NCBI GenBank assembly: GCA_016650355.1
Contig: JAENVX010000485.1
Coordinates: 1 to 7,248, forward strand
DNA from: Bacteroidia bacterium
GTDB lineage: Bacteria > Bacteroidota > Bacteroidia > Cytophagales > Cyclobacteriaceae
Length of the DNA: 7,248 nt
Direction of reading: 5' to 3'
Numbering within the stretch: position 1 is the stretch's first letter; the number at the start of each line of letters is the position of its first letter. The notes beneath the pieces were generated by a model that made no database searches, was not told the DNA's origin, and saw only the letters and a list, made by a program, of their open reading frames with translations. Position numbers and translations under genes: made by a program. This document shows, one piece after another, positions 1 to 5,989 of the stretch.

Positions 1-378
1 CTGAAACTTAGCCTGGGCTTCTTCAAGGTTTTGGAGTGCAAGATCATTTCTCCCTTTGTTCAAATAAAGATATCCAATATTTGTTGACACAATGCCTTGC
101 AATTTTGGACTTTTCTCAAGTGAGTTTATACTATTTAGAAGTGTCTCCGCGTCAGTTAAGTTGCCTTGTGAAATAAGGACTTCGGCTTTTTTTGATTTCA
201 GCCAAATGATTTGCTCATCGACTTTTATATTTCCTAATTCACGATCAATTAGCAGAAGTGCGTTTCCAAACTCACTGGTATTAATCAATGAGTCAATTTT
301 TGAATAGGTAGGATTGTCTTGTCCGAGAGAATAAAAAGAAACAAGTACGAGTATCAGCCAGCAAAGAATTTTCTTCAT
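1..378 (-). CDS. Secreted TPR-repeat protein, N-terminal part only (cut by window edge)
   Basis: This open frame starts at the ATG at 378-376 and has no stop before the window edge, so only the first 126 residues are seen. Residues 1-20 form a signal peptide (MKKILCWLILVLVSFYSLGQ) with a probable cut near the GQ, so the protein should enter the periplasm or be membrane-anchored. The rest looks helical, and residues about 98-125 fit a tetratricopeptide repeat (NIGYLYLNKGRNDLALQNLE); about 34-90 probably hold degenerate repeats. TPRs mediate protein contacts. The start overlaps the stop of the upstream barrel gene in an ATGA, so the two are probably translated together and may act together. In Bacteroidota such N-termini are found on plain TPR proteins, TPR histidine kinases and TPR-CHAT proteins. 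The missing C-terminus would decide which, so no function is assigned. Confidence 0.82.
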   Translation of the reverse strand, partial: MKKILCWLILVLVSFYSLGQDNPTYSKIDSLINTSEFGNALLLIDRELGNIKVDEQIIWLKSKKAEVLISQGNLTDAETLLNSINSLEKSPKLQGIVSTNIGYLYLNKGRNDLALQNLEEAQAKFQ

Positions 379-1313
379 CCCTTAAAGCGATAATAGTAGG
401 TGAAGGAAGAAACGAAATGGCGGGTAAGACCATCCGGATTTTCAGTACGCTGAGCGAACTTACGGCCAAGCAAAAGTTTGATTCCCGATTGTGCATTGAA
501 ACTGTATCCAGTAGAAAATATCCCTGACAAGGCGAGGCCTTTTGCACCCTCTGGTTTTACTCGATTGCCAGTACCACCAGTTATCTCATCATTCGTAATT
601 CTATAAATGGGTAGTAATCCAGCAGTAAAATTTAATCTTGAAAAACGAAAATTCCGCTCGATTCTCACCATCACATCTACGCCTCGCTTAAGCTCTTTAG
701 CCTTAGCATATTTTTCAATATAAGCTGGATCTTCATCGCTATTCTTCCAAGCGCCCCAAAGGAATTGATTGTTGTTTTGGTTTAATGCAACTTGAACTCC
801 AGTTGCGAATAGCCATTTGCGGTTGATCAGTGACAACCCGGATATAAGATCATAGGTGCCCAGGCTGGTTTGATAATACATAGGCAGCGGGAAGCCTTCG
901 TCCGATGATAAGTCTGATTTATTGGATGGAAGCTTTCCTCCCACTGAGAGATTGAGATCAAATTTATCGGACGTATACATATTTCTAGTATAGCATAATG
1001 AGACATCTCCCATGCCAGAGGTGTTGGCAAGTCTCCCCGTAACGGCTTGGTAGGGAAGTTTTATCTGAAATGAATTTCTAGAGTTTAAGCTGAAGCTCAT
1101 ATCGGCCGTAGCCACATAAACGACAGGAGTAAGGGTTGTGGTGCCACGATAGAAGTTTAAATCAATCGCACGAAATTTTAGGGCAATCTTCTTGCTGAAA
1201 GGTTGATCTGGTTTCATTGCACCCATTGTGCAAAAACCAGCATCACTGCAACCTTGTCCTAACAATATTGATGATGAGATGACGAAAGGCAGTAGAAAAC
1301 AAAGTTTTTTCAT
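375..1313 (-). CDS. Putative outer-membrane beta-barrel protein (transporter-like, Phenol_MetA_deg-type)
   Basis: The 312-residue product has a signal peptide over residues 1-20 (hydrophobic core LLPFVISSSILLGQ). A short mature N-terminus follows with two cysteines, C22 and C28, in GCSDAGFCTMGAMKPDQ. The rest alternates polar and hydrophobic residues in strand-like blocks, includes the turn GMGDVSLCY (101-108), and ends in the aromatic run FTYYYRFKG, as expected of an outer-membrane barrel. The GMGDV turn and length resemble the Bacteroidota proteins often labelled 'transporter' or meta-pathway phenol-degradation-like, but no substrate can be inferred. C22 is not in a proper lipobox (LGQG precedes it), so a lipoprotein is less likely than signal-peptidase-I export. 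It is the first gene of a two-gene unit. Its stop overlaps the start of the TPR gene by 4 nt, and AGGAAG lies about 8 nt before its ATG. Confidence 0.75.
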   Translation of the reverse strand: MKKLCFLLPFVISSSILLGQGCSDAGFCTMGAMKPDQPFSKKIALKFRAIDLNFYRGTTTLTPVVYVATADMSFSLNSRNSFQIKLPYQAVTGRLANTSGMGDVSLCYTRNMYTSDKFDLNLSVGGKLPSNKSDLSSDEGFPLPMYYQTSLGTYDLISGLSLINRKWLFATGVQVALNQNNNQFLWGAWKNSDEDPAYIEKYAKAKELKRGVDVMVRIERNFRFSRLNFTAGLLPIYRITNDEITGGTGNRVKPEGAKGLALSGIFSTGYSFNAQSGIKLLLGRKFAQRTENPDGLTRHFVSSFTYYYRFKG

Positions 1314-1328
1314 TTTAATAACTTCCTG

Positions 1329-1358
1329 CTAAGATATGAATGCTTAGTCAATCTCAAA
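1329..1358 (-). promoter_or_regulatory. Putative Bacteroidota-type promoter for the barrel/TPR pair
   Basis: On the minus strand TTTG (1358-1355) is followed after 18 nt by TATCTTAG (1336-1329), one mismatch from the TAnnTTTG -7 box of Bacteroidota sigma factors. It lies 15 nt upstream of the barrel start and just beyond the terminator of the preceding unit, where a new promoter is expected. This is a motif match by eye. Confidence 0.5.
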
Positions 1359-1375
1359 GGTAATTGAGCAACAAT

Positions 1376-1407
1376 AAAAAAACCCAAAGAGTTGGCCTTC
1401 GGGTTTT
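1376..1407 (-). terminator. Rho-independent terminator of the trhO-mog-M23 unit
   Basis: On the minus strand AAAACCCGAAGG pairs with CTCTTTGGGTTTT (about 12 pairs, two of them G-T) around a small loop, and the stem runs into seven Ts at 1382-1376. It lies about 40 bp after the stop of the M23 peptidase gene and before the next promoter, so it most likely ends that transcript. On the plus strand only a short T run follows, so activity in that direction is doubtful. Confidence 0.8.
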
Positions 1408-1446
1408 ATAAACTAAGTGTGAATACACAAATGATTGCTTTTACTG

Positions 1447-2427
1447 TTACATACCAAGTGATTGGTTTTCGATAGATGCCAGCTCGATAACTTTTTCGTA
1501 GTCCGCTGCATCCAAATCGCTAAAGAAATAGTAGACAGGATTTACCTGACGCCCATTGATGAAAACCTCATAATGTAAGTGAGGCGCTGTAGATAATCCT
1601 GTGTTACCGACATAGCCAATAAGTTCTCCTCTTTTAATATGTTGTCCGTTCCGAACAGTAAAGCCATGCATGTGGGCGTAGCGCGTTCGGTAGCCAAAGC
1701 CGTGATCGATTTCAATTTTTTTCCCATAACCACTAAAACTCACATCCAAATGGTCTACAACACCATCGGCCGTGGCATAGATAGGAGTACCTATGGGTGC
1801 AGCGAAATCAATTCCCGTGTGCATTTTCTTGACCTTATACACAGGGTGAATACGCAATCCAAAACCTGAAGCAAGTGCTATGAGTTCTTTATTTGAAATG
1901 GGCTGGATGGCGGGTATAGCTGCGAATAACTTTTCTTTTTTCTCGGCTAGTTCAACAACATCATCTTGTGATTTTGATTCGATGTAAACTTTTCTCCTCA
2001 GTTTATCTACATTGGTGTGAAGTCTGAGGATGAATTCTTCATGAATGATGTCCTTATTTTTAATGTCTTCATATCGATCTGCTCCGCCAACCCCTCCTTC
2101 ACGAATTGATTTTTCAATAGGCTCAGCGCCAAGTACTGCCCGATAGATGTTATCATCTCTATGTTCCATTCCAGCAAGAACAAGGTCCATTCTTTCAACC
2201 TCCTTTTCAAGGTTCTCATAATAAAATTCGAGTTCTTTAACTTCATTCTTAAGAATAAGTTCTTTGGGCGACTCAAAATAATTGCTATAGACCATGAGCA
2301 AGCCAACAGCCATCGAAAGCGTAAGTGAAACTATTCCTAATGTGTTGAGAACGATATCGCTCTTTGTAGTACGAACACGTTCGTACTTACAAGTCTCTGT
2401 ATCGTAGTAGTATTTTATTTTTGCCAT
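1447..2427 (-). CDS. Membrane-anchored M23 family peptidoglycan endopeptidase
   Basis: This 326-residue protein has a short cytoplasmic N-terminus, one transmembrane helix (about 27-47), a helical, probably coiled-coil region (about 55-170), and a C-terminal LytM/M23 domain (about 180-300). Every M23 motif is present: HTGID with zinc ligands H203 and D207, YAHMH with H252, and HLHYE with H283 and H285. H285 is the expected third zinc ligand, and H252 and H283 are the catalytic-site histidines. It should therefore be an active zinc peptidase cutting peptide cross-bridges in the periplasm, not a degenerate activator. GFGLRIHPVYKVKKMHTGID is a typical entry into the domain. The coiled coil probably regulates access or binds partners during cell growth or division, as in other membrane-anchored M23 proteins (inference). 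It lies 43 bp downstream of mog, same strand, and is followed by a terminator. Confidence 0.93.
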   Translation of the reverse strand: MAKIKYYYDTETCKYERVRTTKSDIVLNTLGIVSLTLSMAVGLLMVYSNYFESPKELILKNEVKELEFYYENLEKEVERMDLVLAGMEHRDDNIYRAVLGAEPIEKSIREGGVGGADRYEDIKNKDIIHEEFILRLHTNVDKLRRKVYIESKSQDDVVELAEKKEKLFAAIPAIQPISNKELIALASGFGLRIHPVYKVKKMHTGIDFAAPIGTPIYATADGVVDHLDVSFSGYGKKIEIDHGFGYRTRYAHMHGFTVRNGQHIKRGELIGYVGNTGLSTAPHLHYEVFINGRQVNPVYYFFSDLDAADYEKVIELASIENQSLGM

Positions 2428-2470
2428 ATTCTTTATTTAATGAATGAGAATATTGAAATCATACAATTTC

Positions 2471-3004
2471 TCACTTGATACTATTTTCAGGCCTAAAGAC
2501 CTTTATTATATCTTCATTGCATTCGATAAATGGACCTTCCAACAGATCTATACAATAAGGGATGGCAGGAAAGACCGCATCCAAACATTGCCTGATGGCT
2601 TTTGGTTTACCGGGCAAATTTACGATTAAAGTTTGATTTCGTATGCCTGCCGTCTGCCTGGATAAAATAGCGGTAGGCACATATTCAAGACTTTTAGCCC
2701 TCATGAGTTCACCAAAACCCGGCAATATCTTTTCGCAAACGGATTCGGTAGCCTCGGTTGTAACATCACGTTTGGCTGGGCCGGTGCCGCCCGAGGTAAT
2801 AATCAGGCAGCATTTCTTAATGTCAGCCATTTCAATCAGTGCCTCTTCAATCAGATCTTGCTCATCTGGAATGATAGCATATTCTTTTTTCCAATTCCCT
2901 TTTATGTATTCCTTCAGGGTTGCCTCTATAGCTTTGCCAGGAATATCTTCATAAATTCCCTTACTTGCTCTGTCCGATACATTTATTATTCCTATTCTAA
3001 TCAT
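2471..3004 (-). CDS. mog: Molybdopterin adenylyltransferase
   Basis: Mog activates molybdopterin by transferring AMP from ATP, giving adenylyl-molybdopterin for molybdate insertion in molybdenum cofactor synthesis; it acts in the cytosol. The 177-residue protein matches the E. coli Mog pattern along its length: INVSDRAS (7-14), IPDEQ (45-49), TSGGTGPAKRDVTTEAT (70-86), PGFGE (95-99), VPTAILSRQ (109-117), LPGKPKAI (130-137), IPYCIDLLEGP (148-158) and FRP. D47 and D80 correspond to the two aspartates described as important in E. coli Mog (D49, D82). It lacks the short insert that E. coli Mog has before the 'PYC' motif, so it is somewhat shorter. MoaB is a related alternative, but the PDEQ, LSRQ and PYC motifs favour Mog. 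No other cofactor genes are visible nearby. It lies 48 bp after trhO and 43 bp before the M23 gene, same strand. Confidence 0.93.
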   Translation of the reverse strand: MIRIGIINVSDRASKGIYEDIPGKAIEATLKEYIKGNWKKEYAIIPDEQDLIEEALIEMADIKKCCLIITSGGTGPAKRDVTTEATESVCEKILPGFGELMRAKSLEYVPTAILSRQTAGIRNQTLIVNLPGKPKAIRQCLDAVFPAIPYCIDLLEGPFIECNEDIIKVFRPENSIK

Positions 3005-3052
3005 GCAGTAATTACCAGAGTAATAGAATTTAACATACTTGAATATTCAATG

Positions 3053-4087
3053 CTAACTTGTTGCTTTCGACTTCAAGTTTTGAGTTCTTCCCTTTTTGAA
3101 AACCTGCCTTCCTTTGTTTATCCCTTGTCTGATTTCTTTTTGTATTTCTACTGGAAGGGCAATGATCTCTTTGCATTCTTCCGTACAACAATTATCATAT
3201 TTCTCTGCGCACGCTTTGCATTGAATAAAGAGAAGATGACATCCATCATTTTTGCAATTGGTATGATCATCACAGGGATTGCCGCATTGATGGCAGACGG
3301 CAATGATGTCGTCTGAGATACGTTCACCAAGACGTTCATCAAAAACAAAGTTCTTACCGATGAATTTATTCTCCAGACCCTGCGATTTTACCTGCCTCGT
3401 GTATTCAATAATTCCACCATTGAGTTGAAATACATTTTTAAAACCTTGATGTTTCATCCATGCGCTTGCCTTTTCACAACGGATACCACCCGTACAGTAC
3501 ATTACAAGATTTTTTTCCTTCTGATCTTTCATCAGATCTTCTGCTACTTGCAATTCCTGACGAAACGTATCAACATCTGGGCAGATTGCATTTTTGAAAT
3601 GCCCTACTTCACTCTCATAGTGATTCCGCATATCTACAATGATAGTATTGGGGTCATTAGTAAGCCTGTTGAATTCCAAGGCATTCAGATGAACACCAGA
3701 ATTGGTCACATCAAAAGAACTATCGTCCAGACCATCCGCGACAATCTTTTTACGAACAAGGATTTTTAGCTTAAAGAATGATTTACCGTCATCCTGAACA
3801 GCAATGTTTAGTCGGATTTGATTAAGAAAGCTAATGCTATTGAGATATTCTTTTAATACTTCAATTTTTTCCTCCTTCACACTGATCTGAGCATTGATTC
3901 CTTCGGGGGCAATGTAGATCCTGCCCAGGATACCCAGCGCACTTAGTTCGAGGTATAATTGATCTCTGAATTCCTGTGGGTCAAGAATATGGTGATATTT
4001 ATAGAACGATATTGTGATTCGTTTTTCGTGTAGGGATCTCATCTTCTCCTTGAGAAGTCGACCTTCAATTCGATTATAAAGCATCAT
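3053..4087 (-). CDS. trhO: tRNA uridine(34) hydroxylase (rhodanese-family, TrhO/YceA)
   Basis: TrhO hydroxylates wobble uridine 34 of certain tRNAs to 5-hydroxyuridine in an O2-dependent reaction, the first step toward cmo5U/mo5U-type modifications that widen codon reading. The 344-residue product is collinear with E. coli TrhO (about 350). It has an N-terminal ferredoxin/acylphosphatase-like domain (about 22-115, with RITISFYKY and APEGINAQIS), a rhodanese domain (about 140-235), and a cysteine-rich C-terminus (about 245-310, with GKNFVFDERLGERISDD and NCKNDGCHLLFIQC). The rhodanese loop YCTGGIRCEKASAWM (197-211) holds the essential cysteine C198. The C-terminal cysteines at 265, 268, 272, 278, 283, 290, 293, 300, 301 and 305 probably bind metal. 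The first ATG (or the adjacent one) is preferred to M16 because LYNRI...LLKEKM aligns with the E. coli N-terminus. It is first in a run with mog and the M23 gene. Confidence 0.95.
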   Translation of the reverse strand: MMLYNRIEGRLLKEKMRSLHEKRITISFYKYHHILDPQEFRDQLYLELSALGILGRIYIAPEGINAQISVKEEKIEVLKEYLNSISFLNQIRLNIAVQDDGKSFFKLKILVRKKIVADGLDDSSFDVTNSGVHLNALEFNRLTNDPNTIIVDMRNHYESEVGHFKNAICPDVDTFRQELQVAEDLMKDQKEKNLVMYCTGGIRCEKASAWMKHQGFKNVFQLNGGIIEYTRQVKSQGLENKFIGKNFVFDERLGERISDDIIAVCHQCGNPCDDHTNCKNDGCHLLFIQCKACAEKYDNCCTEECKEIIALPVEIQKEIRQGINKGRQVFKKGRTQNLKSKATS

Positions 4088-4108
4088 GCTCGCAGAATTA
4101 ATAAGCAG

Positions 4109-4128
4109 CCTGCCTGCCGGTAGGCAGG
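4109..4128. repeat. GC-rich near-perfect palindrome in the trhO leader
   Basis: CCTGCCTGCCGGTAGGCAGG is a 20-nt inverted repeat with ten pairs, one of them G-T, and it stands out against AT-rich surroundings. It lies 22 bp upstream of the trhO start and downstream of the predicted -7 box, so it would form a hairpin in the 5' leader of the trhO mRNA. On the plus strand it is followed only by TTTAA. It may be a dispersed intergenic repeat, a protein-binding site or an RNA structure; this single copy cannot tell which. Confidence 0.75.
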
Positions 4129-4159
4129 TTTAATCACGGCTTTGACTAAAACATTCCTG

Positions 4160-4167
4160 CAAAGATA
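4160..4167 (-). promoter_or_regulatory. Putative promoter -7 box for trhO-mog-M23
   Basis: The minus strand reads TATCTTTGCA here, an exact TAnnTTTG box with the GC extension common in Bacteroidota promoters. No clear TTTG lies 18-20 nt upstream; CAAT/TCAA occupies that position. It is between the stop of the TPR/zinc-finger gene (4192) and the trhO start (4087), which implies that trhO has its own promoter, with a leader of roughly 65 nt. Confidence 0.55.
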
Positions 4168-4191
4168 AGGAAATGATTTAAAGCCATTGAA

Positions 4192-4818
4192 TCAGGGGGT
4201 ATCGGGTTTTAGTTCTCCCCGTAAAAGGTTGTTGAAATCTTCGCAGTTTAAAAAGCCTTCCTTATGACAATAACCACAGGTTTTATAGGTCTCACCTAAA
4301 TAGGTCTTTTTGATAATTACTGTTGAACCATTGCAGACGGGGCAAGTTACTTTGCCGGACGGTCCACAGTCAATATCGTAATCTCTTGAAAGGACTTCCT
4401 GGGCTTGCAAATTTTGAGCTTGCTTTTCTTTTAGGCGCTCAACTTCAGATCGCTTAAGCCACTGCACTGCTTCTTGTGAATGTTGGCCGGTCGTTCCTTT
4501 CAACTGAATGTATTTATTAAGCCAATCAATACTTTGCTTGTATTTACCGATGTGATAAGAATTTTCACCGAAATAATATGCAAGATCAGAAGGAACACTT
4601 TTAATATTCTTCAATACGAAAGTCAATTTTTCATCTGCAGCCAGGTATTCTTCATTCTCCATCAAAATAATGGCTGTGTCTAACTGTAGTCGGATATCGC
4701 GTTGCTTTTGCGCATTGCGATCTAACTCCATTTGTTGAATTTTTTCTCGCTCGTCTATTTGGCCAAACGAGGCAAGGGGAAATGCAATAAAAAAAATAAA
4801 TACTAAACGTTTTATCAC
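4192..4818 (-). CDS. Secreted TPR-like protein with DnaJ-type CxxC cysteine motifs, function unknown
   Basis: I do not recognise a named family. The 208-residue product begins with a signal peptide (MIKRLVFIFFIAFPLASFGQ, probable cut near residue 20), so it should be periplasmic or exposed. Residues about 22-145 are helical and TPR-like: TAIILMENEEYLAADEKL (48-65) and YYFGENSYHIGKYKQSIDWL (81-100) fit helix-turn-helix repeats. A C-terminal cysteine module follows: CPVCNG (159-164) and CGYCHKEG (181-188) resemble the CxxCxGxG repeats of the DnaJ zinc-finger region, with extra cysteines at 151 and 192. Four cysteines could hold one zinc or form disulfides; which holds in the oxidising periplasm is open. 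The start is GTG, chosen because it puts the signal peptide in frame after the A/G-rich stretch AAAGAATAAGA. It begins 15 bp after the ACMSD stop, so the two are probably co-transcribed, although a functional link is not obvious. Confidence 0.78.
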   Translation of the reverse strand: MIKRLVFIFFIAFPLASFGQIDEREKIQQMELDRNAQKQRDIRLQLDTAIILMENEEYLAADEKLTFVLKNIKSVPSDLAYYFGENSYHIGKYKQSIDWLNKYIQLKGTTGQHSQEAVQWLKRSEVERLKEKQAQNLQAQEVLSRDYDIDCGPSGKVTCPVCNGSTVIIKKTYLGETYKTCGYCHKEGFLNCEDFNNLLRGELKPDTP

Positions 4819-4833
4819 ACTCTTATTCTTTTA

Positions 4834-5841
4834 TCAAATCAATTCTTTCTTAGACATCCCAAGCCATTCAAGCGTGGAGTTTGCAAAAATATCTTCCTTA
4901 ACTTTTTTAGTGAGGTTCATCTCATCAATAAATTTTCCAATCGTCATGTCACCCAACGGAAAAGGATAATCTGACCCCAACGTAACGCGTCTTGATCCTT
5001 GTAGTTTGATAACATATTCCAATACAAGCGGATCATGCGTAATACTGTCTACCCAAAATTTACCCAAATAGCTGCGTGGATTGACATTATTATCGATGGC
5101 AACTAAATCAGGACGGCATTCAAAACCATGTTCAATTCTTCCCAGCGTAAATAAAAATGAACCGCCTGCATGGGCAAAATTAACCCTTAGTTTTGGGAAC
5201 CGTTCAAAAATCCCGCCAAAAATCAAGGAGCAAACAGCACGGGTTGTCTCAGCAGGCATGCCCACCAGCCAGGGAAGCCAGTAGCGTTGCATTTTTTTTT
5301 CTCCCATCATATTCCATGGATGAACCAAAATGGCTAGGCCAAGTTTCTCGCATGTTTCGAAGATAGGAGCAAAGCGCTCTTCGTTTAAATTATCTTCATT
5401 GATGTTGGATCCTATTTGAATTCCTTTTAAGCCAATCTTTTTACATCGAGCAAGTTCCTTCACTGCCAATTCTGTGTCTTGCATAGGCACGGTGCCCAGT
5501 CCTATATATTGCTTAGGATGTTTTTGCACTATACCAGCAATATGATCGTTTAAAAATTGTGATAAAGACAAGCCATCCATGGGCTTGGCCCAATAAGAAA
5601 ACATAACTGGGATGGTGCACACCACCTGGACTTGAGTTTTGAATTGGGCGTATTCTTTTATTCTAAGCTCAGGATTCCAGCAATTTTCCTTTATCTCGCG
5701 AAAGAACTGGTTGCCACGTATCATTTTCGCAAAACCTTTTTTGTGATGTTGCAGGTAAATAAAATCGCCATAGCCAAATTTCTCGCTCCAGTTTGGCATT
5801 TTTCTAGGAAGAATGTGAGTATGGCTATCTATTTTGAGCAC
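4834..5841 (-). CDS. 2-amino-3-carboxymuconate-6-semialdehyde decarboxylase (ACMSD)
   Basis: ACMSD decarboxylates 2-amino-3-carboxymuconate-6-semialdehyde to 2-aminomuconate semialdehyde, sending tryptophan/3-hydroxyanthranilate breakdown away from quinolinate and NAD and toward oxidation. It is a zinc-dependent, cytosolic amidohydrolase-superfamily enzyme. The 335-residue protein aligns almost end to end with human ACMSD (336), sharing FGYG, LQHH, ENCW, PVMFSYWAKP, LGTVPMQ, ELAVKE, VHPW, YWLPWLVGMPAETT, FAHAGG, RPDL and SDYPFPLG. The expected zinc ligands are H7, H9, H174 and D291; H224 is the catalytic histidine; R48 and R235 match the substrate-binding arginines. The first codon is GTG and gives MLKIDSHTH, matching the family N-terminus, and no in-frame ATG lies close upstream. 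The adjacent CATGCC is out of frame. Other kynurenine-pathway genes are not in the window. The next gene follows 15 bp downstream. Confidence 0.95.
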   Translation of the reverse strand: MLKIDSHTHILPRKMPNWSEKFGYGDFIYLQHHKKGFAKMIRGNQFFREIKENCWNPELRIKEYAQFKTQVQVVCTIPVMFSYWAKPMDGLSLSQFLNDHIAGIVQKHPKQYIGLGTVPMQDTELAVKELARCKKIGLKGIQIGSNINEDNLNEERFAPIFETCEKLGLAILVHPWNMMGEKKMQRYWLPWLVGMPAETTRAVCSLIFGGIFERFPKLRVNFAHAGGSFLFTLGRIEHGFECRPDLVAIDNNVNPRSYLGKFWVDSITHDPLVLEYVIKLQGSRRVTLGSDYPFPLGDMTIGKFIDEMNLTKKVKEDIFANSTLEWLGMSKKELI

Positions 5842-5989
5842 GGCATGGAACGATAATCCCGAAATATCGAAGTTTTTTTTGTGGGTTCAATATTTGATAA
5901 TTGTGAGTGAGAGTTTTGGATGATCATTATTATCGAAAAAAACTTATACCTTCATCATTATCTTTTTACATCTAAAACAGGAATTGACG
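5842..5989. other. Divergent intergenic region between ACMSD and the oxidoreductase
   Basis: This 148-bp AT-rich gap should contain the promoters for both flanking genes. It holds a weak inverted repeat (CGATA 5851-5855 / TATCG 5865-5869) followed on the plus strand by eight Ts (5873-5880), and a short palindrome ATGATCAT (5920-5927). No convincing promoter is visible for ACMSD. Confidence 0.5.
5959..5966 (+). promoter_or_regulatory. Possible -7 box for the oxidoreductase gene
   Basis: TATCTTTT is one base from TAnnTTTG and lies 23 nt before the ATG at 5990. There is no matching TTTG at the right distance upstream, so this is weak. An AGGA (5979-5982) seven nt before the ATG supports that start codon independently. 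Confidence 0.3.

Noticed and set aside
92..547. Short open frames at the left edge (92-307 plus, 293-547 minus)
   Set aside because: They overlap the TPR gene and the barrel gene in other frames; the TPR frame has a proper signal peptide and a coupled start.
1248..1250. C22 of the barrel protein as a lipoprotein cysteine
   Set aside because: The residues before it (LGQG) do not make a lipobox; signal-peptidase-I cleavage near GQ fits better.
2858..3316. A 152-codon plus-strand open frame
   Set aside because: It lies antisense across the trhO 3' end and the mog 5' end, both firmly identified, and its translation shows no recognisable domain.
5851..5880. Inverted repeat plus T run as a plus-strand terminator
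   Set aside because: The stem is only five pairs and no plus-strand gene lies upstream that would need it.
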